IMG/VR virus record: IMGVR_UViG_3300048775_000015
Location: 1-27,022 of that record
DNA from: a virus
Strand: one strand, 5' to 3'
DNA: 27,022 bases
Each line of letters begins with the position of its first letter. The stretch's first letter is position 1. The translations under genes and the position numbers were made by a program. This document shows positions 1-6,646 of this stretch, piece by piece. The notes beneath the pieces are model-generated. The model had not been told where the DNA came from, searched no databases, and worked only from the letters and a program-made list of their open reading frames with translations.

Positions 1-220
1 GCTGGTCATCACCGGCAGGATCGGCGCAGGGAGCGCCGATGCAATCCGCCTTGGCGGTTGGGCCGCTGCTGGTTTCCGGAGCAGTTCTGGAAGAGGCCGC
101 GGGGGGCGGAGTCCGTCGATTCGCGCTGGAATAACTGGTTGCCTGCCCAGATGCCGTCGGCGCAGACGCCTGCGTGATAGCCAGCAGCAGCGCACAGAGA
201 GCCAAAGCCTTGAAGATCAT
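1..220 (-). CDS. Partial secreted protein, host-side (N-terminus only)
   Basis: An open frame starts at an ATG at 218-220 and runs leftward off the window, giving about 73 residues without a stop. The first 20 residues form a classical Sec signal peptide: MIFK, a hydrophobic core (ALALCALLLAI), then a TQASA cleavage site. The mature part is rich in Pro, Ala, Ser and Thr and has two cysteines near the window edge (DCIGAPC). I see no domain and propose only export from the cytoplasm. No clear Shine-Dalgarno sequence precedes the ATG. A different frame over the same bases (9-266, minus) is also open, but it lacks the signal peptide and has shadow-like composition, so I prefer this frame. It lies downstream of the ybaB gene on the same strand, separated by a hairpin. 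Confidence 0.6.
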   Translation of the reverse strand, partial: MIFKALALCALLLAITQASAPTASGQATSYSSANRRTPPPAASSRTAPETSSGPTAKADCIGAPCADPAGDDQ

Positions 221-321
221 GGCGACAATGTACCATATGGAAACCGCCAGCCGTTTTGAATGCCAATGGCTGCCAAGGCCGATCGATAGGAAACCGCCGA
301 TTTTGGTTTGAATAGGGTAAA

Positions 322-339
322 CCGGGGTCTTATCCCCGG
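322..339 (-). terminator. Hairpin after ybaB, possible terminator
   Basis: A perfect 6-bp GC-only stem (CCGGGG / CCCCGG) with a 6-base loop lies 11 bases past the ybaB stop. On the minus strand it is followed by only a short T run (TTTACC). That makes it a plausible but weak intrinsic terminator separating ybaB from the secreted-protein gene. Confidence 0.5.
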
Positions 340-350
340 CAAATGCGAGA

Positions 351-695
351 TCAGACAGGGCCAGGCAGCTTGCCGCCGCCCAGCATTCCCAGCATCCCCA
401 TAATTCCTTGCATGTTGGACTGCATGACCTCCTCGGCCTTGCGTTCGGCTTCGTTGACTGCGGCCACCACCAGGTCCTCAAGCATTTCCACATCCGGTTG
501 GCCGCCGCTGAGGCCCACGACAGCAGAGGGGTCGATATGCAACTTGAGGAGTTGCTTCTTGCCGTTCATCGTCGCGATGACGGCGCCGCCGCCGCTGCTT
601 GCCTCGATCACAGTCTGGGCCATCTTGCGATGGATTTCCTCCTGCATCTGGCCGGCCTGGGAGATCATCTCTTGAATCTTGAAGGGGTTGATCAT
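351..695 (-). CDS. ybaB: YbaB/EbfC family nucleoid-associated protein
   Basis: This 114-aa protein has the full length and layout of YbaB/EbfC proteins, which are small DNA-binding dimers associated with the nucleoid. The N-terminal helix (residues 1-35, MINPFKIQEM then QAGQMQEEI) is followed by a beta region with the family pattern around GGGAVIATMNGKKQLLKLHIDP. A helix follows (VEMLEDLVVAAVNEAERKAEEVM), then a Met/Gly-rich tail. The start has an AGGAA ribosome site about 8 bases upstream. In many bacteria ybaB sits between dnaX and recR; here neither is visible and the upstream side faces phage genes. This suggests that the prophage boundary lies between 696 and 1002, or that the host order differs. 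The family assignment is firm; the biological role in this host is inferred from the family. Confidence 0.93.
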   Translation of the reverse strand: MINPFKIQEMISQAGQMQEEIHRKMAQTVIEASSGGGAVIATMNGKKQLLKLHIDPSAVVGLSGGQPDVEMLEDLVVAAVNEAERKAEEVMQSNMQGIMGMLGMLGGGKLPGPV

Positions 696-841
696 GATTC
701 GTTTCCTGAATTTCGTTTTGTAGGCCTGTTCTCGTAGTTAAGTCGGTGTGCGATTGGTTGGCTCGGTCACTTTAGGACCCGTTCACACTGCCTTATCGAG
801 CACTCGACCTGTCTTTCCGGAGGGAGTAGGGGTCTTTAGAA

Positions 842-876
842 CCTTGAAACAGTCATTTTCGAGGAATGTTTCAGGG
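842..876. promoter_or_regulatory. Imperfect 10-bp inverted repeat, possible operator
   Basis: CCTTGAAACA (842-851) and TGTTTCAGGG (867-876) are reverse complements at 9 of 10 positions, spaced by 15 bases. The size and position, upstream of the early genes and a Cro-like HTH gene, fit a repressor operator. A stem-loop is also possible if the region is transcribed. Confidence 0.45.
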
Positions 877-887
877 TTTGCAACCCT
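873..887. promoter_or_regulatory. Perfect short palindrome overlapping the operator-like repeat
   Basis: AGGGTT-TGC-AACCCT is a perfect 6+3+6 inverted repeat. It shares its first four bases with the right arm of the larger repeat. Overlapping dyads like these are typical of phage control regions where two regulators or two dimers compete. The function is inferred. Confidence 0.4.
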
Positions 888-903
888 TACTACAAAAAAC
901 CAT

Positions 904-920
904 TGAGCGCGCTTCGCTCA
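904..920. promoter_or_regulatory. Small hairpin in the early leader
   Basis: TGAGCG and CGCTCA pair perfectly (6 bp) around the loop CGCTT. No T run follows, so it is not an intrinsic terminator. It is one of several dyads stacked before the first phage gene. Confidence 0.35.
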
Positions 921-949
921 GGTCAGTTCACGAATTCGGTCCCATCTAC

Positions 950-983
950 CGGGAAACTCTGAACGAACGGTTCAGGTTTCCCG
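950..983 (+). promoter_or_regulatory. Long hairpin in the 5' leader of the first phage gene
   Basis: CGGGAAAC + CTGAAC pairs with GTTCAG + GTTTCCCG. This makes 14 base pairs with one bulged T (958) and a 5-base loop (GAACG, 965-969). It ends 19 bases before the ATG at 1003, just ahead of the GGGAGA ribosome site. The perfect stem is too long to be ordinary chance. Candidate roles are an operator, a transcript-stabilising hairpin, or an RNA signal for attenuation or antitermination. No T tract follows it. Confidence 0.55.
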
Positions 984-1002
984 CACGAATGGGAGACCGA
1001 CA

Positions 1003-1206
1003 ATGGCTTCAAAACCAAGAGCACCCTTCCTGGAATGGGTCCGAGCATTCGGAATTCATGAGGTCGCAGTCCTCTGCGGCGTCTCCGACCGGGCCGTTTA
1101 CCACTGGCTTGATGGTCAAGCCCAGCCCTCACATGCCTCCTGCCTGACCATTTTGCAGCGGGCCAAGCGCCTCTCTTACGCCGACATCGTGGGGGGTGCG
1201 CAATGA
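1003..1206 (+). CDS. Cro/YdaS-like helix-turn-helix DNA-binding protein
   Basis: This 67-aa protein consists almost wholly of a helix-turn-helix domain. The stretch VRAFGIHEVAVLCGVSDRAV (residues 13-32), followed by YHWLDGQAQPS, has the helix - LCGVS turn - recognition helix - W pattern of phage Cro/YdaS-type regulators. It is preceded by a good ribosome site (GGGAGA, 7 bases before the ATG). Its stop overlaps the start of the exonuclease gene in an ATGA junction. As the first gene after a dyad-rich leader, it probably binds that leader and controls the early operon. No partner repressor gene is visible in the window. Confidence 0.75.
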   Translation: MASKPRAPFLEWVRAFGIHEVAVLCGVSDRAVYHWLDGQAQPSHASCLTILQRAKRLSYADIVGGAQ

Positions 1207-2270
1207 GCACAGCCACCCTCGACCCAATCTTCCAGACCTTCCCACAGGGCGGCGAACTCCCGAGCGTCGACCTCGAATACGACCTTCCTACGCCCCCGTC
1301 CGAGGCAGAGCGCAAAGCCGCCTGGCTGGCCGAGCGCCGGACCTGCATCTCTGGAACGGGGCTTCCTGCCATCCTTGGCCTCAGCCCGTGGCGCAAGCCG
1401 ATTGATGTATGGGCGGAAATCAAGGGTCTTGCCCCGGAGTTTGTTCCCAACGACGCCATGCGCGCTGGGAAACGCTTCGAGCGGGCAATTCTCGAGGAGT
1501 ATTCCGACCGCATCGGGATGCCTCTCGAATTCGCCGACCCCTATCAACTCATCCGCGTTCCGGACTTCCCGCTCCTGGGCGCCACCCTTGACGCCCGCTG
1601 GCTGACTGGCGACCGCCGGCCAGTGGACGCCAAGAACATCCGGTACAAAGACGGCGAGTGGGGCGACGAAGGCTCTGAGGAATTCCCTGTCTATCACCGG
1701 ATGCAGCTCCACGCGCAGACGATGGCGACCGATACGGAAGTCGCCGACCTAGCCGTCTGCTTTACCGGGCAGGACTTCGTAAGGTACACCCTTCACCGGG
1801 ACTACGAGGTAGACGACCTCATCAAGGAAGAGGTTGAAAGCTGGTGGAAGCGGCACATTGTCGGCGATGTTCCGCCCGAGCCGGACGGTTCCGAGTCCTT
1901 CACGAACTACCTCAAGAACAAATTCAAGCGCGCCACTGAAGTGACCAAACCGGCGACGGAGCTGGTCCACGAGTGGGCCGCAACGCTGCGCGCAGCAAAA
2001 GCGAAGTTGGAAGCCGCCGAACAGGAAAAGGCTGAGGCCGAGCAGTTCTTGAAGGCGTACATGGGCGAGGCGTCCTCCATCCCCGGTGTCTGCACCTGGA
2101 AGAACAACAAAGACAGCGAAGTGACCGACTTCAAAGCCGTTGCGGTTGAAGCCTTCGCGGAACTCACTCAGCTTGTGGGGATGGAAAAGGCTTGCGCAAT
2201 TAGAGATGCCGCTCTCGCCTCCCACACCACAACCAAACCCGGCCCGCGTGTGTTTCGGCTGGCCAAGTAG
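1203..2270 (+). CDS. YqaJ-type phage recombination exonuclease
   Basis: This 355-aa protein matches the YqaJ/lambda-exonuclease family (PD-(D/E)XK fold), which degrades one strand of double-stranded DNA ends and exposes single strands for annealing. The N-terminal RRTCISGTGLPAILGLSPW block (residues 45-63) is the family entry motif. The likely active-site elements follow in the expected order: GKRFE (G89, E93), the LDA aspartate D130, VDAK (D142, K144) and the MQLHAQ glutamines (Q168, Q172). Residues 250-300 form a charged helical tail (ATLRAAKAKLEAAEQEKAEAEQF). It overlaps the regulator upstream by 4 bases and lies 14 bases before recT, so exonuclease and annealase form one operon. The family is firm; the substrate specificity is inferred. 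Confidence 0.88.
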   Translation: MSTATLDPIFQTFPQGGELPSVDLEYDLPTPPSEAERKAAWLAERRTCISGTGLPAILGLSPWRKPIDVWAEIKGLAPEFVPNDAMRAGKRFERAILEEYSDRIGMPLEFADPYQLIRVPDFPLLGATLDARWLTGDRRPVDAKNIRYKDGEWGDEGSEEFPVYHRMQLHAQTMATDTEVADLAVCFTGQDFVRYTLHRDYEVDDLIKEEVESWWKRHIVGDVPPEPDGSESFTNYLKNKFKRATEVTKPATELVHEWAATLRAAKAKLEAAEQEKAEAEQFLKAYMGEASSIPGVCTWKNNKDSEVTDFKAVAVEAFAELTQLVGMEKACAIRDAALASHTTTKPGPRVFRLAK

Positions 2271-2284
2271 AAAGAGAGTCTCCA

Positions 2285-3226
2285 ATGGCAAATAACAATC
2301 AACTTGCGGCGTTAAACAGCGTCAAGGCCCTGCTGAATGCCAGCAGGGACGCTATCGCCTCCCGCCTCCCGCGCCACCTGACGGCAGACCGAATGCTGAA
2401 AGTGGCACTGACCAGCATCAACAAAACCCCTAAGCTGCTCGAATGCACCCGCGAAAGCCTCACGGCGGCAATCATGCAGGCCGCCGAGCTTGGCCTGGAG
2501 CCGGGCGGCGCTCTCGGCGAGGGCTACCTCGTGCCTTACAACTGCAAAGTCAAGGACGCCAACGGGAAAGAGCGCTGGGAGATGCAGTGCCAGTTTATAC
2601 CCGGCTATCGCGGCCTCATCTCCCTGGCGCGGCGCTCCGGCCAAATCGTCAGCCTTGAGGCGCATGTGGTCCACGCCAAGGACGCTTTCGCCTGCCAGCT
2701 TGGCCTAAATCCATCGCTTGAACATGCCCCGGCCTGGGAAGAGGCCGACCCCGGCGCTCTGCGCTTCGTTTATGCCGTGGCCAAACTCAAGGACGGCGGG
2801 ACTCAATTTGAAGTCATGTCCAAGGCGCAAGTCGATGGCATCCGCGCCCGCTCCAAGGCTGGGAACTTTGGCCCGTGGGTCACGGATTACGAGGAAATGG
2901 CCCGCAAGACAGTGGTCCGCCGCCTGTTCAAGTACCTGCCTGTCTCGGTCGAAATGGCCCAGGCGTTTGAGATTCAGGGGTCAACCGAGGCCGGCGAGTT
3001 TGTGACGCTGGACGGCGTTGATGAAACCCCGGTCTTCACGGCGACACAGCCCGTGCCGGAACTGACCGGCGAGACCCAGCCCGCTACCAGCGTCAAAGGC
3101 GGGGCCTCTTCGCTGCGGGACGCGATGAAAAGCGCCACCAAGTCCCACGCACCAGTTGAAGCCGAACTTGTCGCGGTCAAGCCAAACGGTCACGACACTG
3201 GCGATTCTTCCGACTACTTCAACTAA
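2285..3226 (+). CDS. recT: RecT-family single-strand annealing protein
   Basis: This 313-aa protein is a RecT annealase. These proteins coat single-stranded DNA and pair it with complementary strands during phage recombination and end repair. The family blocks are visible in order: TPKLLECTRESLTAAIMQAA and LGLEPGG near residues 40-75, then YLVPYN (about 82-87), the QFIPGYRGLISLARRSGQI block (about 106-124), and the MARKTVVRRLFKYLP helix near residues 205-219. The C-terminal 80 residues are low-complexity, Thr/Pro-rich and acidic toward the end (GDSSDYFN), resembling tails that contact single-strand binding proteins. It is paired with the YqaJ exonuclease directly upstream. Confidence 0.92.
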   Translation: MANNNQLAALNSVKALLNASRDAIASRLPRHLTADRMLKVALTSINKTPKLLECTRESLTAAIMQAAELGLEPGGALGEGYLVPYNCKVKDANGKERWEMQCQFIPGYRGLISLARRSGQIVSLEAHVVHAKDAFACQLGLNPSLEHAPAWEEADPGALRFVYAVAKLKDGGTQFEVMSKAQVDGIRARSKAGNFGPWVTDYEEMARKTVVRRLFKYLPVSVEMAQAFEIQGSTEAGEFVTLDGVDETPVFTATQPVPELTGETQPATSVKGGASSLRDAMKSATKSHAPVEAELVAVKPNGHDTGDSSDYFN

Positions 3227-3265
3227 CCGGAAACCGAACTAGCCACCTGAGAGTGAGGACAGCCA

Positions 3266-4462
3266 ATGAGTGCAGGACTCGCAGTAGTACCGCAACTGAC
3301 CATCTTCGAGGGGCGCATGGACGACGCGCCCCAGATGGTCGTGCCTGAGATGGTCGTGATTGACGACGGCGAAAAGTACGCCATCACCGTAGATGACAAC
3401 CGGCTTCGTGACCTCTTCACTGCCAACAGCGGCCTGGTCCCGATCTTGAACGCAATCGAAGACGCAGTGCAAGGCTTCACCCTTGACGCCGCCACAGCCA
3501 AGGGCCGCGCCGAGATCAAATCCTTGGCCCACAAGATCACCCGGTCGAAAACCTACCTGGACGGCATCGGCAAAGACATGGTTGCCGAACTCAAAGACTT
3601 GCCGCGCCGCATCGACGCCAACCGCAAGATGATGCGCGACCAGCTCGAGCTGCTGGCCGAGGAGACGCGCCGCCCGCTGACTGAGTGGGAGACGCGAACC
3701 AAAGCCATCAGCGACCAGCTGAACGCGATTGACGCACTCCCCGTGACACTCGCTACGGCAACGAGCGCGAGGATCGGCTGGGAGATCGAGACCTTGACCA
3801 AAATGGAGCTCACGGCTGAGGTGTGGGAAGGCTTTTTGGATGAGGCCACCGCCATCACCCGTCGGACAATTCCAATCCTGACTGAGATGTGCGCGGCCAG
3901 GCGTAAGGCCGAACTGGACGCCGCTGAACTAGAACAGCTCCGGATCGAATCAGCTAAGCGCGAACAGAAGGACGCTGAGGCAAAGCGGATTGCCGAGGCG
4001 CAAGAGCGGGGCCGTCGCGAAGCTGAGCAGCGCGCCGAGAGTGAACGGCAAGCGGCGCTGGGGCGTGAAGCCGAGGCCAACCGGCAAGCAACGCTGGCGC
4101 GGCAGCGCGAGGCCGATGCAGACCGAAGGGCCAAAGAAGCCGAGTACGAGCGGATTCTCGCAGAAAATCGCGCCATCGTGGAACGTGAGACGGCGCGGGT
4201 TGAAGCTATCGCCGCCGAACGTAAGCGGCAGGAAGATGAAGCCAAACAGGCCCGGCGAGAGAAAGAGGCGCGGGAGGCCGACAAGGACCATCGAAAGCAG
4301 ATCAACGGCGAGGTACTGGCAGATATTAAAGCGGTGTTCGAGAAGACCTATTGCTTTGACTCGCACCCGGCCATCTCCCCTGAAAACGTGATGGTTCTCG
4401 TCAAAGCCGTCACCATCGCCATCATCAAGGGCCAGGTTCGCCACACATCCATCACCTACTAA
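3266..4462 (+). CDS. Coiled-coil phage protein of the recombination operon
   Basis: This 398-aa protein has three parts. Residues 1-60 are acidic. Residues 60-150 contain the conserved-looking stretch DAATAKGRAEIKSLAHKITR and SKTYLDGIGKDMVAELKDLP, which I recall from coiled-coil proteins in enterobacterial prophages. Residues about 210-340 are an almost uninterrupted Arg/Glu/Ala-rich coiled coil. The C-terminal 55 residues form a small globular end (EKTYCFDSHPAISPENVMVLVKAV). Such proteins are often mis-annotated as TolA because of the coiled coil; there is no membrane anchor here. Its place after exonuclease and recT suggests a recombination or replication accessory role, but no activity is shown by the sequence. 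A GTGAGGAC ribosome site supports the start. Confidence 0.75.
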   Translation: MSAGLAVVPQLTIFEGRMDDAPQMVVPEMVVIDDGEKYAITVDDNRLRDLFTANSGLVPILNAIEDAVQGFTLDAATAKGRAEIKSLAHKITRSKTYLDGIGKDMVAELKDLPRRIDANRKMMRDQLELLAEETRRPLTEWETRTKAISDQLNAIDALPVTLATATSARIGWEIETLTKMELTAEVWEGFLDEATAITRRTIPILTEMCAARRKAELDAAELEQLRIESAKREQKDAEAKRIAEAQERGRREAEQRAESERQAALGREAEANRQATLARQREADADRRAKEAEYERILAENRAIVERETARVEAIAAERKRQEDEAKQARREKEAREADKDHRKQINGEVLADIKAVFEKTYCFDSHPAISPENVMVLVKAVTIAIIKGQVRHTSITY

Positions 4463-4482
4463 CTCAACCCAGGAGATCGATC

Positions 4483-5289
4483 ATGGAAACTCTCAAGATC
4501 ACAAAAGCTGATCTAAACGAGCGGAACGAATACGCCCGCTCACGCGACCTTGAATTTGAAGGCCATATCGAAATCGAAGCATCGCTCGGGCGGGTCACCG
4601 TGCTCGGATTCATCCGCGCCGCCGGGAATTTGGCGATCGAAGCTGGCGGCTGGATCAAAGCTGGCGGCTGGATCGAAGCTGGCGGCTGGATCAAAGCTGG
4701 CGACGGGATCAAAGCTGGCGACGGGATCGAAGCTGGCGGCTGGATCAAAGCTGGCGGCTGGATCAAAGCTGGCGGCTGGATCAAAGCTGGCGACGGGATC
4801 GAAGCTGGCGACGGGATCAAAGCTGGCGGCTGGATCGAAGCTGGCGGCTGGATCAAAGCTGGCGGCTGGATCGAAGCTGGCGGCTGGATCAAAGCTGGCG
4901 GCTGGATCAAAGCTGGCGGCTGGATCAAAGCTGGCGACGGGATCGAAGCTGGCGACGGGATCAAAGCTGGCGGCTGGATCGAAGCTGGCGGCTGGATCGA
5001 AGCTGGCGGCTGGATCAAAGCTGGCGGCGGGATCGAAGCTGGCGACGGGATCAAAGCTGGCGGCGGGATCGAAGCTGGCGGCGGGATCGAAGCTGGCGGC
5101 TCCCTAAACGCGGGATTGGCAATCAAAGCGAAAGCGGGGATCACGGTCAAGCTCCGCATCTTTGCTGGCCTCTGCACCTGGCGGCTACCGAAACCCGAGG
5201 AGCAGGTTATCGAGTGCGCCGAACTGATCGAGGGCACTGTGTGTTTCGGTGAACTGAAACTCCTCCCCGCCAAGACTAAAGCCGCCTAA
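4483..5289 (+). CDS. Hexapeptide-repeat protein, predicted beta-solenoid
   Basis: This 268-aa protein has a 53-residue N-terminal part (METLKITKADLNERNEYA...), then 25 tandem six-residue units of the form A-G-[G/D]-[W/G]-I-[K/E]. A degenerate edge (AGGSLN, AGLAIK) and a 60-residue C-terminal cap follow. One Ile per six residues with small residues between is the spacing of beta-solenoids, so I predict a rigid rod whose face carries alternating Lys/Glu and Trp. Similar short-repeat proteins (IEAG/IKAG) are familiar to me from prophages of Proteobacteria, but I know no demonstrated function. It has an AGGAG ribosome site (4472-4476) 6 bases before the ATG. Two other frames across the repeat (4550-5107 plus, 4464-5273 minus) are also open, a by-product of the 18-base period. 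The reading frame here has the non-repetitive ends and fits the operon. Confidence 0.8.
   Translation: METLKITKADLNERNEYARSRDLEFEGHIEIEASLGRVTVLGFIRAAGNLAIEAGGWIKAGGWIEAGGWIKAGDGIKAGDGIEAGGWIKAGGWIKAGGWIKAGDGIEAGDGIKAGGWIEAGGWIKAGGWIEAGGWIKAGGWIKAGGWIKAGDGIEAGDGIKAGGWIEAGGWIEAGGWIKAGGGIEAGDGIKAGGGIEAGGGIEAGGSLNAGLAIKAKAGITVKLRIFAGLCTWRLPKPEEQVIECAELIEGTVCFGELKLLPAKTKAA
4642..5091 (+). repeat. 18-bp tandem repeat array, 25 units
   Basis: Twenty-five in-frame 18-bp units (GCTGGCGGCTGGATCAAA and variants) follow each other without a gap. Nearly all variation sits in two places: GGCTGG versus GACGGG (with GGCGGG in late units), and AAA versus GAA. Such near-identity means recent expansion or homogenisation. 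A 26th, degraded unit follows at 5092. Confidence 0.95.
4724..4998 (+). repeat. Higher-order duplication inside the 18-bp array
   Basis: Units 6-11 and units 14-19 have the same order of variants (W-K, W-K, W-K, D-E, D-K, W-E). With shared flanking bases, about 131 bp (4724-4854) recurs exactly at 4868-4998, offset by 144 bp or eight units. This shows that blocks of units, not only single units, were duplicated. Confidence 0.8.
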
Positions 5290-5296
5290 CCCAACC

Positions 5297-5318
5297 GGGG
5301 CGGCCAGCTAACCGCCCC
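5297..5318 (+). terminator. GC-rich hairpin between repeat-protein gene and next gene
   Basis: GGGGCGG and CCGCCCC form a perfect 7-bp stem with an 8-base loop (CCAGCTAA), 8 bases after a stop codon. No T run follows. It may attenuate or stabilise the transcript rather than terminate it. A strong ribosome site (AGGAGG, 5331-5336) for the next gene follows. Confidence 0.4.
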
Positions 5319-5340
5319 ATCACCCGCAAGAGGAGGAACG

Positions 5341-5844
5341 ATGGCAGCAACGATCACCCTACGAGAGCACGCCGCCCGGATGCGCAGCGTGTTGCACCTG
5401 ACCGTGAAGGCCGCGACTGTGCCTCAGGCGGTCACTGTCCTGTCGTATGCGTCGATGCACCTCAGTTATCCGGGCAACGCGCCGACAAAACCCGGCGAGC
5501 TGGCCGCCTGCGTCCGGCTGCTGACAGCTTACCCGTGGATGCGCGAGCCTGCCTTCGAGTTTCTGAGCAGCCATCACATCGGCGCATGGCCGCTGCTGAT
5601 TCCAGAGTGGGATGCACTCACACAAATCATCGGCGACGAAATCGGAACGGCGCGCAATGTGGACCCCAATGTCTACGCGCCGCGCACCTTCCGCCTCATG
5701 CGCGAGATCGTTGGACGCCAGTGCGACAAGTCCTATTGCGGTCATTCGATCAACGACCACGCCCACACCGAGACGGGCCAACATTTTGGCCGCTGCACCG
5801 TTGCAGGATGCAAGTGCAACTACTTCCTGAAAGGAGACCGCTGA
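5341..5844 (+). CDS. Phage protein with C-terminal Cys/His cluster
   Basis: This 167-aa protein is not one I can name. Residues 1-125 look helical with no recognised motif. The last 40 residues carry C128, C133, H135, H140, H142, C152, C157 and C159 (RQCDKSYCGHSINDHAH, then GRCTVAGCKCNYF), a spacing that suggests a small zinc-binding module. An AGGAGG ribosome site 4 bases before the ATG sets the start. The stop overlaps the next gene (TGATG), so the two are translationally coupled. Its position between recombination genes and RusA suggests a DNA-metabolism role, which remains inference. Confidence 0.65.
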   Translation: MAATITLREHAARMRSVLHLTVKAATVPQAVTVLSYASMHLSYPGNAPTKPGELAACVRLLTAYPWMREPAFEFLSSHHIGAWPLLIPEWDALTQIIGDEIGTARNVDPNVYAPRTFRLMREIVGRQCDKSYCGHSINDHAHTETGQHFGRCTVAGCKCNYFLKGDR

Positions 5845-6173
5845 TGTTATCCGCCCAGCTATCCTCTATCGCCCGCGACCAGGGCATTCAAGGCGTCATG
5901 GCTACCACCGACTTCACCCGCGCTTATGCCGCCGTCTTCATCGCCGCGACTTATCACGCCGAGGTTACGAGCGCCGAGGTTTGGGGGATTCTTGAGTCGC
6001 ACGGAATCACCAGCCTGATTCGCCCGAACGCTGTAGGGGCTGCTTTCCGCAGGGCCGCGTGGAACGGACTCATCACCGAGACAGGCCGCTTTCGCAAGTC
6101 GAACCGGGTATCTGCACACCGAAGGAACGTGCAAGTTTGGAAGTCGCTTCTCTATGTCGGGGTGGCCGCATGA
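5844..6173 (+). CDS. Small winged-helix-like phage protein
   Basis: This 109-aa protein starts at the ATG overlapping the previous stop (TGATG), with AAAGGAG upstream. A longer open frame begins at 5535 but would run through the previous gene, so I reject that start. The order TSAEVWGILESHGI - PNAVGAAFRRAAWNGLI - TGRFRKSNRVSAHRRNVQVWKSL resembles small winged-helix proteins often found in phage replication regions (A/G..F..A...GLI..TG.....S...R...VW). That suggests DNA binding. Its stop overlaps the rusA start (ATGA). Confidence 0.7.
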   Translation: MLSAQLSSIARDQGIQGVMATTDFTRAYAAVFIAATYHAEVTSAEVWGILESHGITSLIRPNAVGAAFRRAAWNGLITETGRFRKSNRVSAHRRNVQVWKSLLYVGVAA

Positions 6174-6646
6174 GCACCGAGACTATCAACAGCGCACTCA
6201 GAACCTACCATTTCACGGTCTACTGCCATCCGGAGCCGCAGGGTAGTTCAAAGGCTTTCATTATCGCCGGGAAAGCGCGCATCACCAGCAACAACGGAAA
6301 ACTCAAGCCTTACCGCCAAACCGTGACCTGCTCTGTGCTGGACGAACTCAACCGCCAGCGGATCGATACGCCTGTCGCTCCAAAGCATGAACCGGTATGG
6401 CTGGGTCTGCGCTTTATCTTTCAGCGGCCGCCGAGCGCCCCGAAGCGCCGCCGCTTGCCGGCCGTCAAGCCGGACCTAGACAAGCTCGTGAGGGCAACTC
6501 TAGACGCTTTGACGGGCGTTCTTTATCTCGACGATGCCCAGGTGTGCCGCCTCTCAGTTGCAAAAGAGTACGGCGAGATTGAGCGGGTGGAGATCATCCA
6601 GCAAAACCCTCAAGACTTGAACGGATTATTCACGGGAGCGCGCTGA
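6170..6646 (+). CDS. rusA: RusA-family Holliday junction resolvase
   Basis: This 158-aa protein matches RusA, a dimeric endonuclease that cuts four-way DNA junctions made during recombination and replication. The core block KPDLDKLVRATLDALTGVLY followed by LDDAQV (residues 100-124) carries the family's acidic residues D102, D104, D112, D121 and D122. The upstream FIFQRPPSAPKRRR segment (82-95) is the usual basic lead-in. The start at 6170 gives an ATGA overlap with the previous gene and a family-like length; an upstream in-frame ATG at 6059 would lie deep within the previous gene. It likely resolves intermediates produced by the exonuclease-RecT pair. Confidence 0.9.
   Translation: MSTETINSALRTYHFTVYCHPEPQGSSKAFIIAGKARITSNNGKLKPYRQTVTCSVLDELNRQRIDTPVAPKHEPVWLGLRFIFQRPPSAPKRRRLPAVKPDLDKLVRATLDALTGVLYLDDAQVCRLSVAKEYGEIERVEIIQQNPQDLNGLFTGAR

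Larger units (their letters stand above)
696..1002. other. Divergent intergenic region, probable host/phage boundary and early leader
   Basis: These 307 bases separate leftward ybaB from the first rightward phage gene. I see no convincing gene in them. The right half holds several inverted repeats listed separately (842-876, 873-887, 904-920, 950-983). A TTGAAA at 844-849 could be a -35 box, but the matching -10 position is poor, so I do not call a promoter. The region must supply the ybaB promoter or its read-through, and probably the early phage promoter. Any attachment-site core would also lie here, but it cannot be recognised without the other prophage end. Confidence 0.5.

Noticed and set aside
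9-266. 85-aa minus-strand ORF at the left edge
   Set aside because: Another frame over the same bases encodes a clear signal peptide and stays open to the edge; this one has no such feature.
696-860. tRNA or small RNA gene at the phage boundary
   Set aside because: I looked for a cloverleaf or SRP-like RNA next to ybaB as an integration site and could not build one from this stretch.
923-1513. Minus-strand ORFs over the HTH and exonuclease starts (923-1513, 1176-1712)
   Set aside because: They oppose two well-supported genes and contain no recognisable domain.
3227-3265. Third copy of the twin promoter (TAACC and CTAGCC present)
   Set aside because: The spacing is much shorter than in the two real copies, the blocks do not match, and the next gene has its own Shine-Dalgarno sequence.
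3553-4305. 250-aa Ser/Arg-rich minus-strand ORF
   Set aside because: It is the complement of an Arg/Glu/Ala coiled-coil gene; the Ser/Ala/Arg composition is what that complement gives.
4642-5091. CRISPR-like array
   Set aside because: The repeats are contiguous 18-bp coding units with no unique spacers and no cas genes nearby.
4464-5273. 269-aa minus-strand and 185-aa other-frame ORFs over the repeat array
   Set aside because: The 18-base period lacks stops in several frames, so these arise automatically. They lack sensible non-repetitive ends and run against or out of phase with the operon.
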